This document shows, piece by piece, positions 35,598 through 43,833 of a stretch of 64,000 nucleotides of DNA. The notes beneath the pieces were generated by a model, which saw only the letters and a program-made list of their open reading frames with translations, did not search any database and was not told the DNA's origin. Numbering within the stretch: position 1 is the first letter of the stretch; each line of letters begins with the position of its first letter. The stretch is taken from the NCBI RefSeq assembly GCF_900217795.1, contig NZ_OBMQ01000004.1, positions 1 to 64,000 on the forward strand, written 5' to 3'. The DNA comes from Ureibacillus xyleni (GTDB lineage Bacteria; Bacillota; Bacilli; Bacillales_A; Planococcaceae). The position numbers were made by a program, and so were the translations under genes.

Positions 35598-35903
35598 ATG
35601 TTAAATAAGACGAAGAAAATGATGGTAGGTGTCCTATCCGTTTCCTTAGTTACTCTTACTGCTTGTGGGGACGATCGACCAGCTGAACCAACTGGCTATG
35701 ATTGTGACGATTGGGAATGGGATAAGGATACTGGAACTTATTATTGTGATGATGACGATTCGACTTATGCTCGAAGTTATTATCATGGAGGATCGATGTA
35801 TAAATCTAAAAATGAACTGAAAAATAGCTCAAATTATCAAACCTATTATTCTAATTATAAGTCTGGTATAGGCAGTGGAACAAAAGGTGGATTTGGAGGA
35901 TAA
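35598..35903 (+). CDS. Small lipoprotein, YgiB/YjfM-like position
   Basis: 101-residue predicted lipoprotein. The lipobox is LVTLTAC (Cys at about residue 23). The mature part has paired Asp/Cys motifs (YDCDDWEWDKDTGTYYCDDD), then a Tyr/Ser/Gly-rich tail ending GTKGGFGG. Small Tyr/Ser/Gly-rich lipoproteins (DUF1190 type) accompany glutathionylspermidine synthase-like enzymes in enterobacteria (ygiB-ygiC, yjfM-yjfC); the correspondence here is by position and composition, not strong sequence identity. It ends one base before the next gene. Confidence 0.7.
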   Translation: MLNKTKKMMVGVLSVSLVTLTACGDDRPAEPTGYDCDDWEWDKDTGTYYCDDDDSTYARSYYHGGSMYKSKNELKNSSNYQTYYSNYKSGIGSGTKGGFGG

Positions 35904-35904
35904 A

Positions 35905-37185
35905 ATGGAGCCTTTTAAAAAGAAACGGCAACAGTTTTACCAGCAAATTGATAAATTTTGGCATGACTTATATGAAACAGAGTACGCCCTATTCGATGTA
36001 AAATGTATTTCTCGAGAAACAATGGAGAATATTCGTCTAGCAACAGAAAGAATTGGTTTAATCTATACAAAATGTGCTCAAATTTTGCGTCAAGTACCGG
36101 ATGAAACATTGCTACAGCTAGGGTTTCCTCATACATCAATAGATTTTATTCGGCTGCGACCAATCCCATTTGAAAGTGTAATCGCACGAATGGATTTAGT
36201 CGTGCAGAATGAGAAAATTAAACTGCTAGAATACAATAGTGATACACCGACATTTATTAAAGAAACGTTTTTTGTGAATGGAAAAGTGTGCGAAGCGTTT
36301 GGTGTAGAAAATCCGAATGCAGGTTGTGAGGTCAAACTTCAACGTGCAATAAAAAGTGCAGTTAATTTGTCGTTACATTCAATAGATTTGAAAACGAGTC
36401 CAAATATCGTTTTTTCATCCCATGGAGATCATGATGAAGACCGCTTTACAACGATGTATTTGAAACGATTATTTGCGCGGGAAAGTCAATATTTGAGTTT
36501 AAGTGATTTAAGATTAATTGATGCGCCTGTTATGGAAAATGGAAAAGTGCTAATAGAACCAGGGTTGTATGACCAACAGGGGAGAAAAATAGATTTATTA
36601 TATCGACAAACCTACCCAATTGAACATTTAATAGATGATCAGGATCCAAACAGCAATGAAAATGTAGGTCAATTACTATTAAAGTTTGTTCAAGAGAAAA
36701 GATTAGCAATTCTAAATCCGGCATCCAGTTTTTTATTACAATCAAAAGCGGTTATGGCACTTATTTGGGGGTTATATGAAGAAAAGCATCCATTTTTAAG
36801 TAGTAAAGAATTGGAATGGATTGAAACATATTTTTTACCGACTTATTTAGATGATGATTTATTTATTAGTCAAGGAGTACCGTATGTTCGAAAACCAGCC
36901 TTTGGACGAGAAGGGGATACTGTCGAGATTTTTAATGGTTGTGGTGAGAAAATTGAAACCCCGAAAAATCAAACTTATCAAAATGTTTTACAGGTGTATC
37001 AACAATTTATTGAACTACCGACAACACAAATCCAAACTGAACAAGGAAAGAAACTAGCCCATTATATGTTTGGTAGTTTTTATATAAATGGTGAAGCGAG
37101 TGCGATAGGTATTCGCGCAGGTGCTCAAATTACAGATAACGAGTCATATTTTTTACCAGTGGGGTTAGCGAAAGGGGACGAATAG
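35905..37185 (+). CDS. Glutathionylspermidine synthase-like ATP-grasp ligase
   Basis: 426-residue protein of the GSP_synth family (YgiC/YjfC type): an ATP-grasp ligase fold without the N-terminal amidase of true glutathionylspermidine synthetase. Recognisable stretches are LLEYNSDTPTFIKETFFVNG (about residues 105-124), NPASSFLLQSKAVMALIWGL, KPAFGREGDTVEIF (nucleotide-binding loop) and the end GAQITDNESYFLPVG. It probably joins an amine to a peptide or protein carboxylate. ATG 35905 has GGAGG 5 bases upstream; the frame upstream runs into the lipoprotein gene. The next gene begins 2 bases after the stop. Confidence 0.85.
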   Translation: MEPFKKKRQQFYQQIDKFWHDLYETEYALFDVKCISRETMENIRLATERIGLIYTKCAQILRQVPDETLLQLGFPHTSIDFIRLRPIPFESVIARMDLVVQNEKIKLLEYNSDTPTFIKETFFVNGKVCEAFGVENPNAGCEVKLQRAIKSAVNLSLHSIDLKTSPNIVFSSHGDHDEDRFTTMYLKRLFARESQYLSLSDLRLIDAPVMENGKVLIEPGLYDQQGRKIDLLYRQTYPIEHLIDDQDPNSNENVGQLLLKFVQEKRLAILNPASSFLLQSKAVMALIWGLYEEKHPFLSSKELEWIETYFLPTYLDDDLFISQGVPYVRKPAFGREGDTVEIFNGCGEKIETPKNQTYQNVLQVYQQFIELPTTQIQTEQGKKLAHYMFGSFYINGEASAIGIRAGAQITDNESYFLPVGLAKGDE

Positions 37186-37187
37186 TC

Positions 37188-37601
37188 ATGGATATTATAT
37201 CTTTAGGAAGTTTTTTACACTTTTTATCATATGTAGGTACAGGTCTACTATTACTTGTAATTGGTCTAATTGCCTTTGCCTTTACAACAAAATTTTCAGA
37301 ATGGGAACTCATCAAACAAGGCAATGTGGCAGTTGCCTATAAATTGTGGGGTAAAGTCATTGGGCTAGGAATTACTATATATACGGTTTGGGGTAATAGT
37401 ATGAATTTACTAGATGCCTTCATTTGGGGGATTGTCGGGATTGTTGCTCAAATTGTTGTATATTTAATCATTGAATATATTTTAACTCCGAAAACGAACT
37501 TGGCAAGGAAAGTGGAAGAAGGGAATGTTGCGGTAGGTTTTAGTTTATTTGCTGTTGGAATTGCTGTAGGGCTAATTGTGGCTGGTAGTTTAACATATTA
37601 A
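37188..37601 (+). CDS. DUF350 membrane protein, YjfL-like
   Basis: 137-residue membrane protein with four hydrophobic segments in two similar halves. The repeat is seen in KQGNVAVAYKLWGKVIGLGI and EEGNVAVGFSLFAVGIAVGL, typical of DUF350. The family occurs beside GSP synthase-like genes in distant bacteria, which supports a shared function at the membrane. It begins 2 bases after the ATP-grasp gene and is followed by a terminator, closing the four-gene unit. Confidence 0.87.
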   Translation: MDIISLGSFLHFLSYVGTGLLLLVIGLIAFAFTTKFSEWELIKQGNVAVAYKLWGKVIGLGITIYTVWGNSMNLLDAFIWGIVGIVAQIVVYLIIEYILTPKTNLARKVEEGNVAVGFSLFAVGIAVGLIVAGSLTY

Positions 37602-37607
37602 AATGTA

Positions 37608-37634
37608 AAGGACATAGTGTTATGTCCTTTTTCT
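37608..37634 (+). terminator. Terminator of the DUF350 group
   Basis: AAAGGACATA pairs with TATGTCCTTT, followed by TTCT. Confidence 0.8.
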
Positions 37635-37662
37635 AAGTATAACTATGTGAAGTTCTTCACAA

Positions 37663-38175
37663 TCATCTAGGATTTTTTAAATAGAAGTAAAGGAGGTTAT
37701 CTTTTAGTTCGGGCTCAACGCTAAAGCTAAACTTTTTCATTAACTGAATGGAGCGCACATTATTAGGGTCCACTGTTGCATCGATAATATCTAACCCCAT
37801 GTTGGAAAAGCCAAATGTAATTACTTCATTCAATGCTTCTGATATGTATCCTTTTCCCCAATAAGTTTTATTCAAATCAAACCCAACTTCTGCAATGAAT
37901 TTTTCCGATTTTCTTAAATAATGAAATCCGATTGTTCCGATGAATTGTTCGCTCTCTTTTTCATACAAACCCCACCTACATCCTTCATCATCTAAATGAT
38001 ATTGTATGATTTCTTCAGCCTCCTTTAAATTGCTACATGGTTCGATATCCATAAACTCCGTAATATGGAAATCCGAGAAATGCAAAAAAACTTTCTCTGC
38101 ATCTTCAAGGGTAAAAAGTTGTAATTTAAGCCTGTCTGTTTCCAATGAAGGATACATAATATTTTTATTGGACAT
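37663..38175 (-). CDS. GNAT family N-acetyltransferase
   Basis: 170-residue acetyltransferase of the RimJ/RimL-like group: LETDRLKLQLFTLEDAEKVF at the N-terminus, IGFHYLRKSEKFIAEVGFDL, the acetyl-CoA loop KTYWGKGYISEALNEVI, and NVRSIQLMKKFSF near the end. Substrate unknown. Start set at ATG 38175, which has GAGGTG 8 bases upstream; the open frame extends further to 38310 but lacks a suitable site. Confidence 0.85.
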   Translation of the reverse strand: MSNKNIMYPSLETDRLKLQLFTLEDAEKVFLHFSDFHITEFMDIEPCSNLKEAEEIIQYHLDDEGCRWGLYEKESEQFIGTIGFHYLRKSEKFIAEVGFDLNKTYWGKGYISEALNEVITFGFSNMGLDIIDATVDPNNVRSIQLMKKFSFSVEPELKDNLLYFYLKNPR

Positions 38176-38441
38176 GTAAAATTCACCTCGATTTTTATTC
38201 TTCGTATGAATTCTGCATTGAAGGAAAAATACCTTTTTACATGGGACATTTTTACAAATGAATAAAAATCGAAAGTTTTTTAAGTGATGAAATATCACGT
38301 ATAACTTCATGTTCTACTTATTATCTAATTAAAATATTACTTTAATCGAATAATTATATAAAGGGAAAATTTCATCAAAAGAATCGATCGAAACCTAGAA
38401 ATTATGCGGTTTTTGTGGGTTAGTACCTGTTTTTGCGTATA

Positions 38442-38469
38442 TTGACATGAATTGAAATTGAGGTAAAAT
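38442..38469 (+). promoter_or_regulatory. Sigma-A type promoter upstream of amtB
   Basis: TTGACA (38442-38447), 16-base spacer, TAAAAT (38464-38469). The 38176-38554 interval contains this promoter, the TnrA box and, presumably, the promoter of the divergent acetyltransferase gene. Confidence 0.6.
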
Positions 38470-38484
38470 AAACGTAAATAAACA

Positions 38485-38501
38485 TGTTACATTTCCTTAC
38501 A
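38485..38501. promoter_or_regulatory. TnrA/GlnR-type box upstream of amtB
   Basis: TGTTACATTTCCTTACA matches TGTNA-N7-TNACA exactly. It lies just downstream of the predicted -10, 54 bases before the amtB start. A second, activated promoter could lie further downstream, or this site could act as a repressor site. Confidence 0.7.
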
Positions 38502-38554
38502 TCAACGAATAATATAAAGTAACATGTGTTTAAAGATGAAGGGAGAATGATTTT

Positions 38555-39853
38555 ATGGAAGCAGTTCAAGTGTTAATGGATAACTTATGGGTAGCAATTG
38601 GTGCCATTTTAGTGTTTTTCATGATTGGCGGATTCATTTTACTTGAAGCAGGATCAACACGAATGAAAAATGCAGGTCACATTGCAGGTAAGACAATTTT
38701 TACAGCAGGTATCGGGACATTAGTTTTCTGGGCAGTCGGATATGGATTTATTTATGGTGAAGGTAACGCATTTATCGGATTATCAAATTTCTTTTATGGT
38801 AACGCATCACCTGCAGACGGAGGACTTACTCCAGCAGTAGATTTTTCTTTCCAAGTTATGTTTGCAATCGTGTCATTAACAATTGCATTTGGTGGTTTTG
38901 CTGAACGTGCAAAATTATCTAGTTATGTAATCTTCGCAGTAATCTTCTCAGCAATTATTTATCCAGTAGTTGCACATTGGATTTGGGGCGGTGGCTGGTT
39001 AGCCGAACATGGAAAACAAGACTTTGCAGGTTCAACGGTAGTTCATTTAACTGGTGCAATGGCAGCTCTAGCAGCAACAATGATTCTTAAACCTCGTATT
39101 GGAAAATATAATAGAGATGGTTCTTCAAATGTTTTAGCTGGACACAACCAAGTTTATACAACTTTAGGCGTATTAATCTTATGGGTAGGTTGGTTCGGAT
39201 TTAACGGAGCAAGTACATTCGGTGTTGCAGATGGATTTTTAGGATATGTGATATTAAATACCCAATTAGCAGCAGCAGCAGGTGCAGTTGCAGCAATGTT
39301 CACAGCTTGGGCAGTTACTGGTAAAGCAGATGTTCCAACGACATTAAACGGTGCATTAGCCGGTTTAGTAGCAATTACAGCGTCATGTGGTTTTGTCGCT
39401 CCTTGGGCAGCAGTAATTATTGGTTTAGTAGGCGGAATCATGGTTGTATTCAGTATGAAATTATTTGATAAATTGAAAATTGATGATCCAATCGCAGCGT
39501 TATCTGTTCATGGTACTGTAGGGGTTTGGGGAACACTATCAAATGGTTTATTTGCTTTACCTGCTTTATCAACAGAGATCGGTTGGGGGCAAGCTGGATT
39601 ACTATATGGTGGTGGTTTTGAACAATTAGGCGTTCAAACATTAGGTGTTGTTGCTAGCGGCATCTACGCATTTGTTGTATCCTTCGTAGTATTAAAAATT
39701 ATGGATAAAGCAATGGGTGGCCTTCGTGTTACAGAAGAAGAGGAAATCATGGGCTTAGACATTAGTGAACATGGCAGTTACGGTTATCCTGAACAAATGG
39801 CGCTTGAAGAGGCTAAATTAACAACGGCAGCAACGAAAGAGAAGTTTTCATAG
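38555..39853 (+). CDS. amtB: Ammonium transporter AmtB
   Basis: 432-residue membrane channel of the Amt/Rh family with about 11 helices. Pore-lining twin His are in VVHLTGAMAALAAT (about residue 163) and LSVHGTVGVWGTLSNG (about residue 316). The phenylalanine/aromatic vestibule region and FGGFAERAKL are conserved. A cytosolic tail of about 50 residues follows the last helix. Start ATG has AAGGGAGAATG upstream. No glnK (PII) gene follows, unlike nrgA-nrgB in B. subtilis; a GlnD-like nucleotidyltransferase gene lies downstream instead. The upstream TnrA box indicates nitrogen control. Confidence 0.94.
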   Translation: MEAVQVLMDNLWVAIGAILVFFMIGGFILLEAGSTRMKNAGHIAGKTIFTAGIGTLVFWAVGYGFIYGEGNAFIGLSNFFYGNASPADGGLTPAVDFSFQVMFAIVSLTIAFGGFAERAKLSSYVIFAVIFSAIIYPVVAHWIWGGGWLAEHGKQDFAGSTVVHLTGAMAALAATMILKPRIGKYNRDGSSNVLAGHNQVYTTLGVLILWVGWFGFNGASTFGVADGFLGYVILNTQLAAAAGAVAAMFTAWAVTGKADVPTTLNGALAGLVAITASCGFVAPWAAVIIGLVGGIMVVFSMKLFDKLKIDDPIAALSVHGTVGVWGTLSNGLFALPALSTEIGWGQAGLLYGGGFEQLGVQTLGVVASGIYAFVVSFVVLKIMDKAMGGLRVTEEEEIMGLDISEHGSYGYPEQMALEEAKLTTAATKEKFS

Positions 39854-39868
39854 TTAAACATTGTTTTA

Positions 39869-39902
39869 TAAAAGCCTCTTACTAGGATAAGAGGCTTTTA
39901 TT
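39869..39902 (+). terminator. Terminator after amtB
   Basis: AAAAGCCTCTTA pairs exactly with TAAGAGGCTTTT, followed by ATTT. Confidence 0.87.
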
Positions 39903-40014
39903 TAAATGGAAAATATTTCATAATAGTTTCTAATCTTTTCTATTAAATCGGGTGGGAATGAATCATTTTACATTCGATTTGCAAGCTCCCTAATGTTAAA
40001 AAGGAAGTGTTCGT

Positions 40015-40980
40015 ATGCGAGATTATGAATCTATAAAAGTATGGAAGAATAGAAACGTTGTTAATGTTTTAAATGATACTACCGCACTCAACAAATTTCA
40101 TGATGAAGTAATGCTAAAAGTTTTGGAAGTTGCGAAGAAGAAGTTGACGCAGCAACCACCCTGTGCTTTTGCATGGTTTATAACAGGGAGTGGGGGACGT
40201 TTTGAACAAGGCGTTATCAGTGATCAAGATCATGGTATTGTGTATGAGTATTCAACTATCCAAAACGATGAGTACTTTCAAGCTCTAGGTGAGGAAGTTT
40301 CATTTGGTTTAGATGCTGTTGGATACCCGTTTTGTACGGGGAAAATTATGAGTTCCAATTCACTCTGGCGAAAAAGTTTTGAAAATTGGGAGCAACAACT
40401 AATTGATTGGATGGAAAGTGGTTCTTGGGAAGTTATTCGCTATCTTCAAATTTTTTATGATGCCAGGGTTTTAGAGGGAAACGTAAATTTTATAAACAAA
40501 TTAAAGAACACAATTTACAATTATCAACTACAACATCCTGAACTTTTACGTAGATTAGTGGAAAATATAAAACATGTAAAAAATGTGATTACTCCAATGG
40601 GGCGAATTATTGTAGAGCAACATGGGATATACCAAGGTTGTATAAATATAAAATATGCTGCATTTTTACCTTATGTAAACTCAATACGACTTCTTTCAAT
40701 TGAAGAAGGGATTTATGAAACTTCTACTATTGATAGAATTCGAAAATTACAAGAAAAACGAAAATATGAAGAGTTACTTCATAATGGTGAGTGTCATTTT
40801 GAAAAGTTATTAAACTATCGATTATCTATAGATAACATTCAAGAATATGACAACACGCATTACTTAAATATCAAAAAATTATCAAAAGATGAACGGAGAG
40901 AGCTAAAAAATATTATTAAGAATGGTAAACGTTTGCATGATCTTGTAATAGAAATGACACTAGAAAAAAAGGGTGTTTAG
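40015..40980 (+). CDS. DUF294-type (GlnD-like) nucleotidyltransferase
   Basis: 321-residue protein with an N-terminal DUF294 nucleotidyltransferase domain. The signature GSGGRFEQGVISDQDHG (about residues 62-78) gives the GS/GR motif and the DxD metal-binding pair, as in the uridylyltransferase domain of GlnD. The C-terminal DUF294 substrate-binding helical domain follows (about residues 170-320). No CBS or cyclic-nucleotide-binding domain is fused, unlike many relatives. The target of nucleotidylation is unknown. ATG follows AAGGAAGTG. The exonuclease gene starts 3 bases after the stop, so the two are co-expressed. Confidence 0.85.
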   Translation: MRDYESIKVWKNRNVVNVLNDTTALNKFHDEVMLKVLEVAKKKLTQQPPCAFAWFITGSGGRFEQGVISDQDHGIVYEYSTIQNDEYFQALGEEVSFGLDAVGYPFCTGKIMSSNSLWRKSFENWEQQLIDWMESGSWEVIRYLQIFYDARVLEGNVNFINKLKNTIYNYQLQHPELLRRLVENIKHVKNVITPMGRIIVEQHGIYQGCINIKYAAFLPYVNSIRLLSIEEGIYETSTIDRIRKLQEKRKYEELLHNGECHFEKLLNYRLSIDNIQEYDNTHYLNIKKLSKDERRELKNIIKNGKRLHDLVIEMTLEKKGV

Positions 40981-40983
40981 CAT

Positions 40984-41700
40984 ATGGCTTTTGAACCTTT
41001 TATGCAGTTGATAAGAAGTGTACAGAAAAGAAGAATTGGTGTAGGTGGGAGCGTCCAAAACACTCAGCAAATGGCCTACTTACGTCATTTGCAAAAAGAA
41101 ATGAATAAAGAAAATGCAATGTTAGTTCCTTTGCAAGAGTTAGATGTCGTTGTATTCGATATTGAAACAACTGGTTTCATCCCAGAAAAGGATTCGATTC
41201 TATCAATCGGTGCGATCAAAATGAAAGGGTCAAAGATTATTGAAGAGGAACAATTTTATTCTCTTATCTTTTATGATCAAAACATACCAAAAGACATTGT
41301 TGAATTGACCGGGATTTCGGATGAACTTGTTCGTTCTGCCCCAAGTATTGGTGATGTACTTATTAAGTTCTTTGAATTTAGTCAAGATGCAACATTTGTT
41401 GCACATCACGCGACACACGAAAGAAATTTTATGCAATATTATTCAACTAAAGTTTTTAAAACGCCATTCAAACATCGAATTGTCGATACTTCCTTTTTAT
41501 ATAAAATTATTAATCCGCAATTTCAAAACATTTCTTTAGAAAGCCTTTGTGAGTATAATAAAATCCCCATCATTGATCGTCACAATGCTTTATCTGATGC
41601 AAAAATGACAGCGAAAATATGGAGCATTTATATGAATAAGGCAATTGAAATTGGCTGTGAAACGTTAGAAGATGTATACACCCATTTTGCAAAAATTTAA
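40984..41700 (+). CDS. DEDDh 3'-5' exonuclease, DnaQ/PolC epsilon-like
   Basis: 238-residue protein. A short N-terminal basic segment is followed by an exonuclease domain starting at about residue 50: VVVFDIETTGF (ExoI, Asp and Glu), FVAHHATHERNFM (ExoII-type) and RHNALSDAKMTAKIW (ExoIII, His and Asp). This fold removes nucleotides from RNA or DNA 3' ends, and standalone members also act on small RNAs. Pairing with a DUF294 nucleotidyltransferase is a recurrent arrangement, suggesting opposite adding and removing reactions. Transcribed with the preceding gene. Confidence 0.87.
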   Translation: MAFEPFMQLIRSVQKRRIGVGGSVQNTQQMAYLRHLQKEMNKENAMLVPLQELDVVVFDIETTGFIPEKDSILSIGAIKMKGSKIIEEEQFYSLIFYDQNIPKDIVELTGISDELVRSAPSIGDVLIKFFEFSQDATFVAHHATHERNFMQYYSTKVFKTPFKHRIVDTSFLYKIINPQFQNISLESLCEYNKIPIIDRHNALSDAKMTAKIWSIYMNKAIEIGCETLEDVYTHFAKI

Positions 41701-41879
41701 CTTAGTCGTTGTCCATTCAAAACATTATTGCAGAGCCTTATTGTATAAATATGAATTTGTATTGAATATTCTGAATAGTTTGTGTGCCCGGTACACCATT
41801 TTTGATTTCATCATCTAGTTAAGCTATCATTATGTTACGAAGAATTAAAGTTTAGTAAAAAAGTAGGATTGTAAGTGAA

Positions 41880-41908
41880 TTGACATTAAACACTTATCAA
41901 ATTATACT
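41880..41908 (+). promoter_or_regulatory. Strong sigma-A promoter of the riboflavin-like operon
   Basis: TTGACA (41880-41885), 17-base spacer, TATACT (41903-41908). No FMN riboswitch occurs between it and the start codon at 41976. Confidence 0.75.
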
Positions 41909-41975
41909 TGGTTACAAAAAGTAACTAAAGTCATATAATATAACGACATAACTAAACTAGATGGGTGATGATTTA

Positions 41976-42719
41976 ATGGGTAATATTTCTAAAACGAAAG
42001 ATATATTAATGAACAAAATGAAAATTGTGCCATTTAATGATAAAGAAAATATTTGCTTGGTTGGACCAGTGAAATTACCAATAAAACAAGGTGAGTTCCA
42101 AATAACATTTCAATGGTATACATGGTTAAATATTGATAAACAATATTCTACAAAAGAATTAATTTTAGATGCGATCATAGGTTTAGATTTAGCGTCTAAA
42201 CAACAATCTTCTGTCCTAATTTATGGGGATTTTGAAAATCGTGATGACGCAATTATTCGTATGCATAGCATTTGTCATACTGGCGACATTTTTGGGAGCC
42301 AGCGATGCGATTGCGGCTATCAACTACATGAATCGATGAAAATGATTAAAAACCATGGTTGTGGAGCAATCTTTTATTTAGCAAACCATGAAGGGCGTGG
42401 AATTGGGCTATTTTCAAAATCATTAGCGTATTTATTACAAGAAGAAGGCTATGACACGGTTGAAGCAAATAATGCGTTAGGGTTTGAAGATGACACGCGT
42501 AATTATGAGGAAGCAATTACGGTTTTAGAAGCATTACGCTCAAAACCTGTTACATTAATTACGAATAATCCGAAAAAACTAAAAGCGTTAAAAGAACACG
42601 GTTTGCTTGCTCACGATCATATTCCGTTATGGGGTGGAGTAACCGAAACAAATCGCCATTACCTTGAAACAAAGGTGAAGAAATCTGGTCACATTCCAGA
42701 ACAGCAACTAATCGTCTAA
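41976..42719 (+). CDS. ribA: GTP cyclohydrolase II family protein
   Basis: About 247 residues. Opens the GTP imidazole ring to give the diaminopyrimidine precursor of riboflavin. The zinc-Cys motif MHSICHTGDIFGSQRCDCGY holds three Cys, and EGRGIGLFSK is the following substrate-binding motif. Many RibA enzymes have HSEC where this has HSIC. The N-terminal segment (about residues 1-75, VGPVKLPIKQGEFQITFQWY) is longer than in classical RibA and no RibB domain is fused. Start is ATG 41976 after GGGTGATG; ATG 41961 is also possible. First gene of a four-gene unit. Confidence 0.87.
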   Translation: MGNISKTKDILMNKMKIVPFNDKENICLVGPVKLPIKQGEFQITFQWYTWLNIDKQYSTKELILDAIIGLDLASKQQSSVLIYGDFENRDDAIIRMHSICHTGDIFGSQRCDCGYQLHESMKMIKNHGCGAIFYLANHEGRGIGLFSKSLAYLLQEEGYDTVEANNALGFEDDTRNYEEAITVLEALRSKPVTLITNNPKKLKALKEHGLLAHDHIPLWGGVTETNRHYLETKVKKSGHIPEQQLIV

Positions 42720-42731
42720 GGAGTCAATGTA

Positions 42732-43832
42732 ATGAAGACAGATGCAGACTATATGCAATTAGCATTAGATTTAGCTGCTTCAGCAAAGGGAAACACGAAC
42801 CCGAACCCTGTTGTTGGAGCAGTTCTTGTAAAAAATGGGGTCATCGTTGGGACAGGCCTCCACAGAAAAGCAGGCGAACCCCACGCTGAAGTTCATGCAT
42901 TTAATATGGCAGGCCATCATGCGGAAGGTGCAACTTTATACGTTACATTAGAACCGTGTTCGCACTACGGAAAAACACCACCATGTGCCAATTTAGTTAA
43001 AGACTCTAAAGTAAGTCGAGTGGTTGTAGCAACAACGGATCCTAATCCTTCTGTTGCTGGACGAGGTATCAATATCATACGTGATGCGGGGATTGAAGTA
43101 GAAGTTGGGTTACTAGAAAAAGAAGCTAGAAAATTAAACGAACGATTCATTCACAATATGTTGACAAATCGTCCATTTGTTACATCAAAGTTTGCCATGA
43201 CGTTAGATGGGAAAATTGCAACACACACTGGTCATTCAAAATGGATTACAAGTGATGTAGCGCGACTAAAAGTACATGAACTGCGCAATGAAGTGGATGG
43301 CATTTTGGTTGGCATTGGTACAGTAATTGCGGACAATCCTGCACTAACAACGCGACTTCCAAATCAAAAAGGGAAAAACCCTACCCGAATCATTTTAGAT
43401 AGTGAACTTAAAATTCCATTAACAGCACAAGTAACGGACACTTCTGTTGCACCTACAATTATCGTTTGTTCGAACGCGGCAGAAGCTTCAAAAATAAAGC
43501 AGCTGAAAGATAAAGGAATTCAAATCGTAACGGTTTCCAATCAAAATGGCTTAAATTTAGAAGAAATGCTCGATGAATTATATAAATTAGGAATTACTGA
43601 CCTTTTAGTTGAAGGTGGAGCAGAGGTGAATGCTTCATTTTTAAAAGCCCGATTAATTAATAAATTCCTTGTTTACATTGCACCAAAAATACTTGGCGGT
43701 CGAAACTCGAAATCACCATTCACTGGTCCAGATGTTAGCACAATGGATGAAGCGCTTGAACTTCAATATGAGAAGGTGGAGCAAATAGGTGTAGATTTAC
43801 TCATTACTGCTTATCCTAAACTAGGTGAATAA
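42732..43832 (+). CDS. ribD: Bifunctional pyrimidine deaminase/reductase RibD
   Basis: 366 residues. The N-terminal deaminase domain has the zinc site HAEVHAF and PCSHYGKTPPCANL (about residues 50-90); the C-terminal reductase domain follows from about 147 (TSKFAMTLDGKIATHTGHSK, GVDGILVGIGTVIADNPALT type, LLVEGGAEVNASFL). It would deaminate and reduce the ribosylaminopyrimidine made by GTP cyclohydrolase II. Start ATG follows AAGGAG. The rest of the riboflavin pathway (ribE, ribH, ribB) is not nearby; instead a monooxygenase gene starts 1 base after the stop. Confidence 0.93.
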   Translation: MKTDADYMQLALDLAASAKGNTNPNPVVGAVLVKNGVIVGTGLHRKAGEPHAEVHAFNMAGHHAEGATLYVTLEPCSHYGKTPPCANLVKDSKVSRVVVATTDPNPSVAGRGINIIRDAGIEVEVGLLEKEARKLNERFIHNMLTNRPFVTSKFAMTLDGKIATHTGHSKWITSDVARLKVHELRNEVDGILVGIGTVIADNPALTTRLPNQKGKNPTRIILDSELKIPLTAQVTDTSVAPTIIVCSNAAEASKIKQLKDKGIQIVTVSNQNGLNLEEMLDELYKLGITDLLVEGGAEVNASFLKARLINKFLVYIAPKILGGRNSKSPFTGPDVSTMDEALELQYEKVEQIGVDLLITAYPKLGE

Positions 43833-43833
43833 A

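Noticed and set aside
41865-41900. TnrA box overlapping the ribA promoter (TGTAAGTGAATTGACA)
   Set aside because: The half-sites are separated by six rather than seven bases and one half-site is simply the -35 element.
41701-41975. FMN riboswitch upstream of the ribA-ribD operon
   Set aside because: None of the conserved RFN-element segments is present; only a sigma-A promoter is evident.
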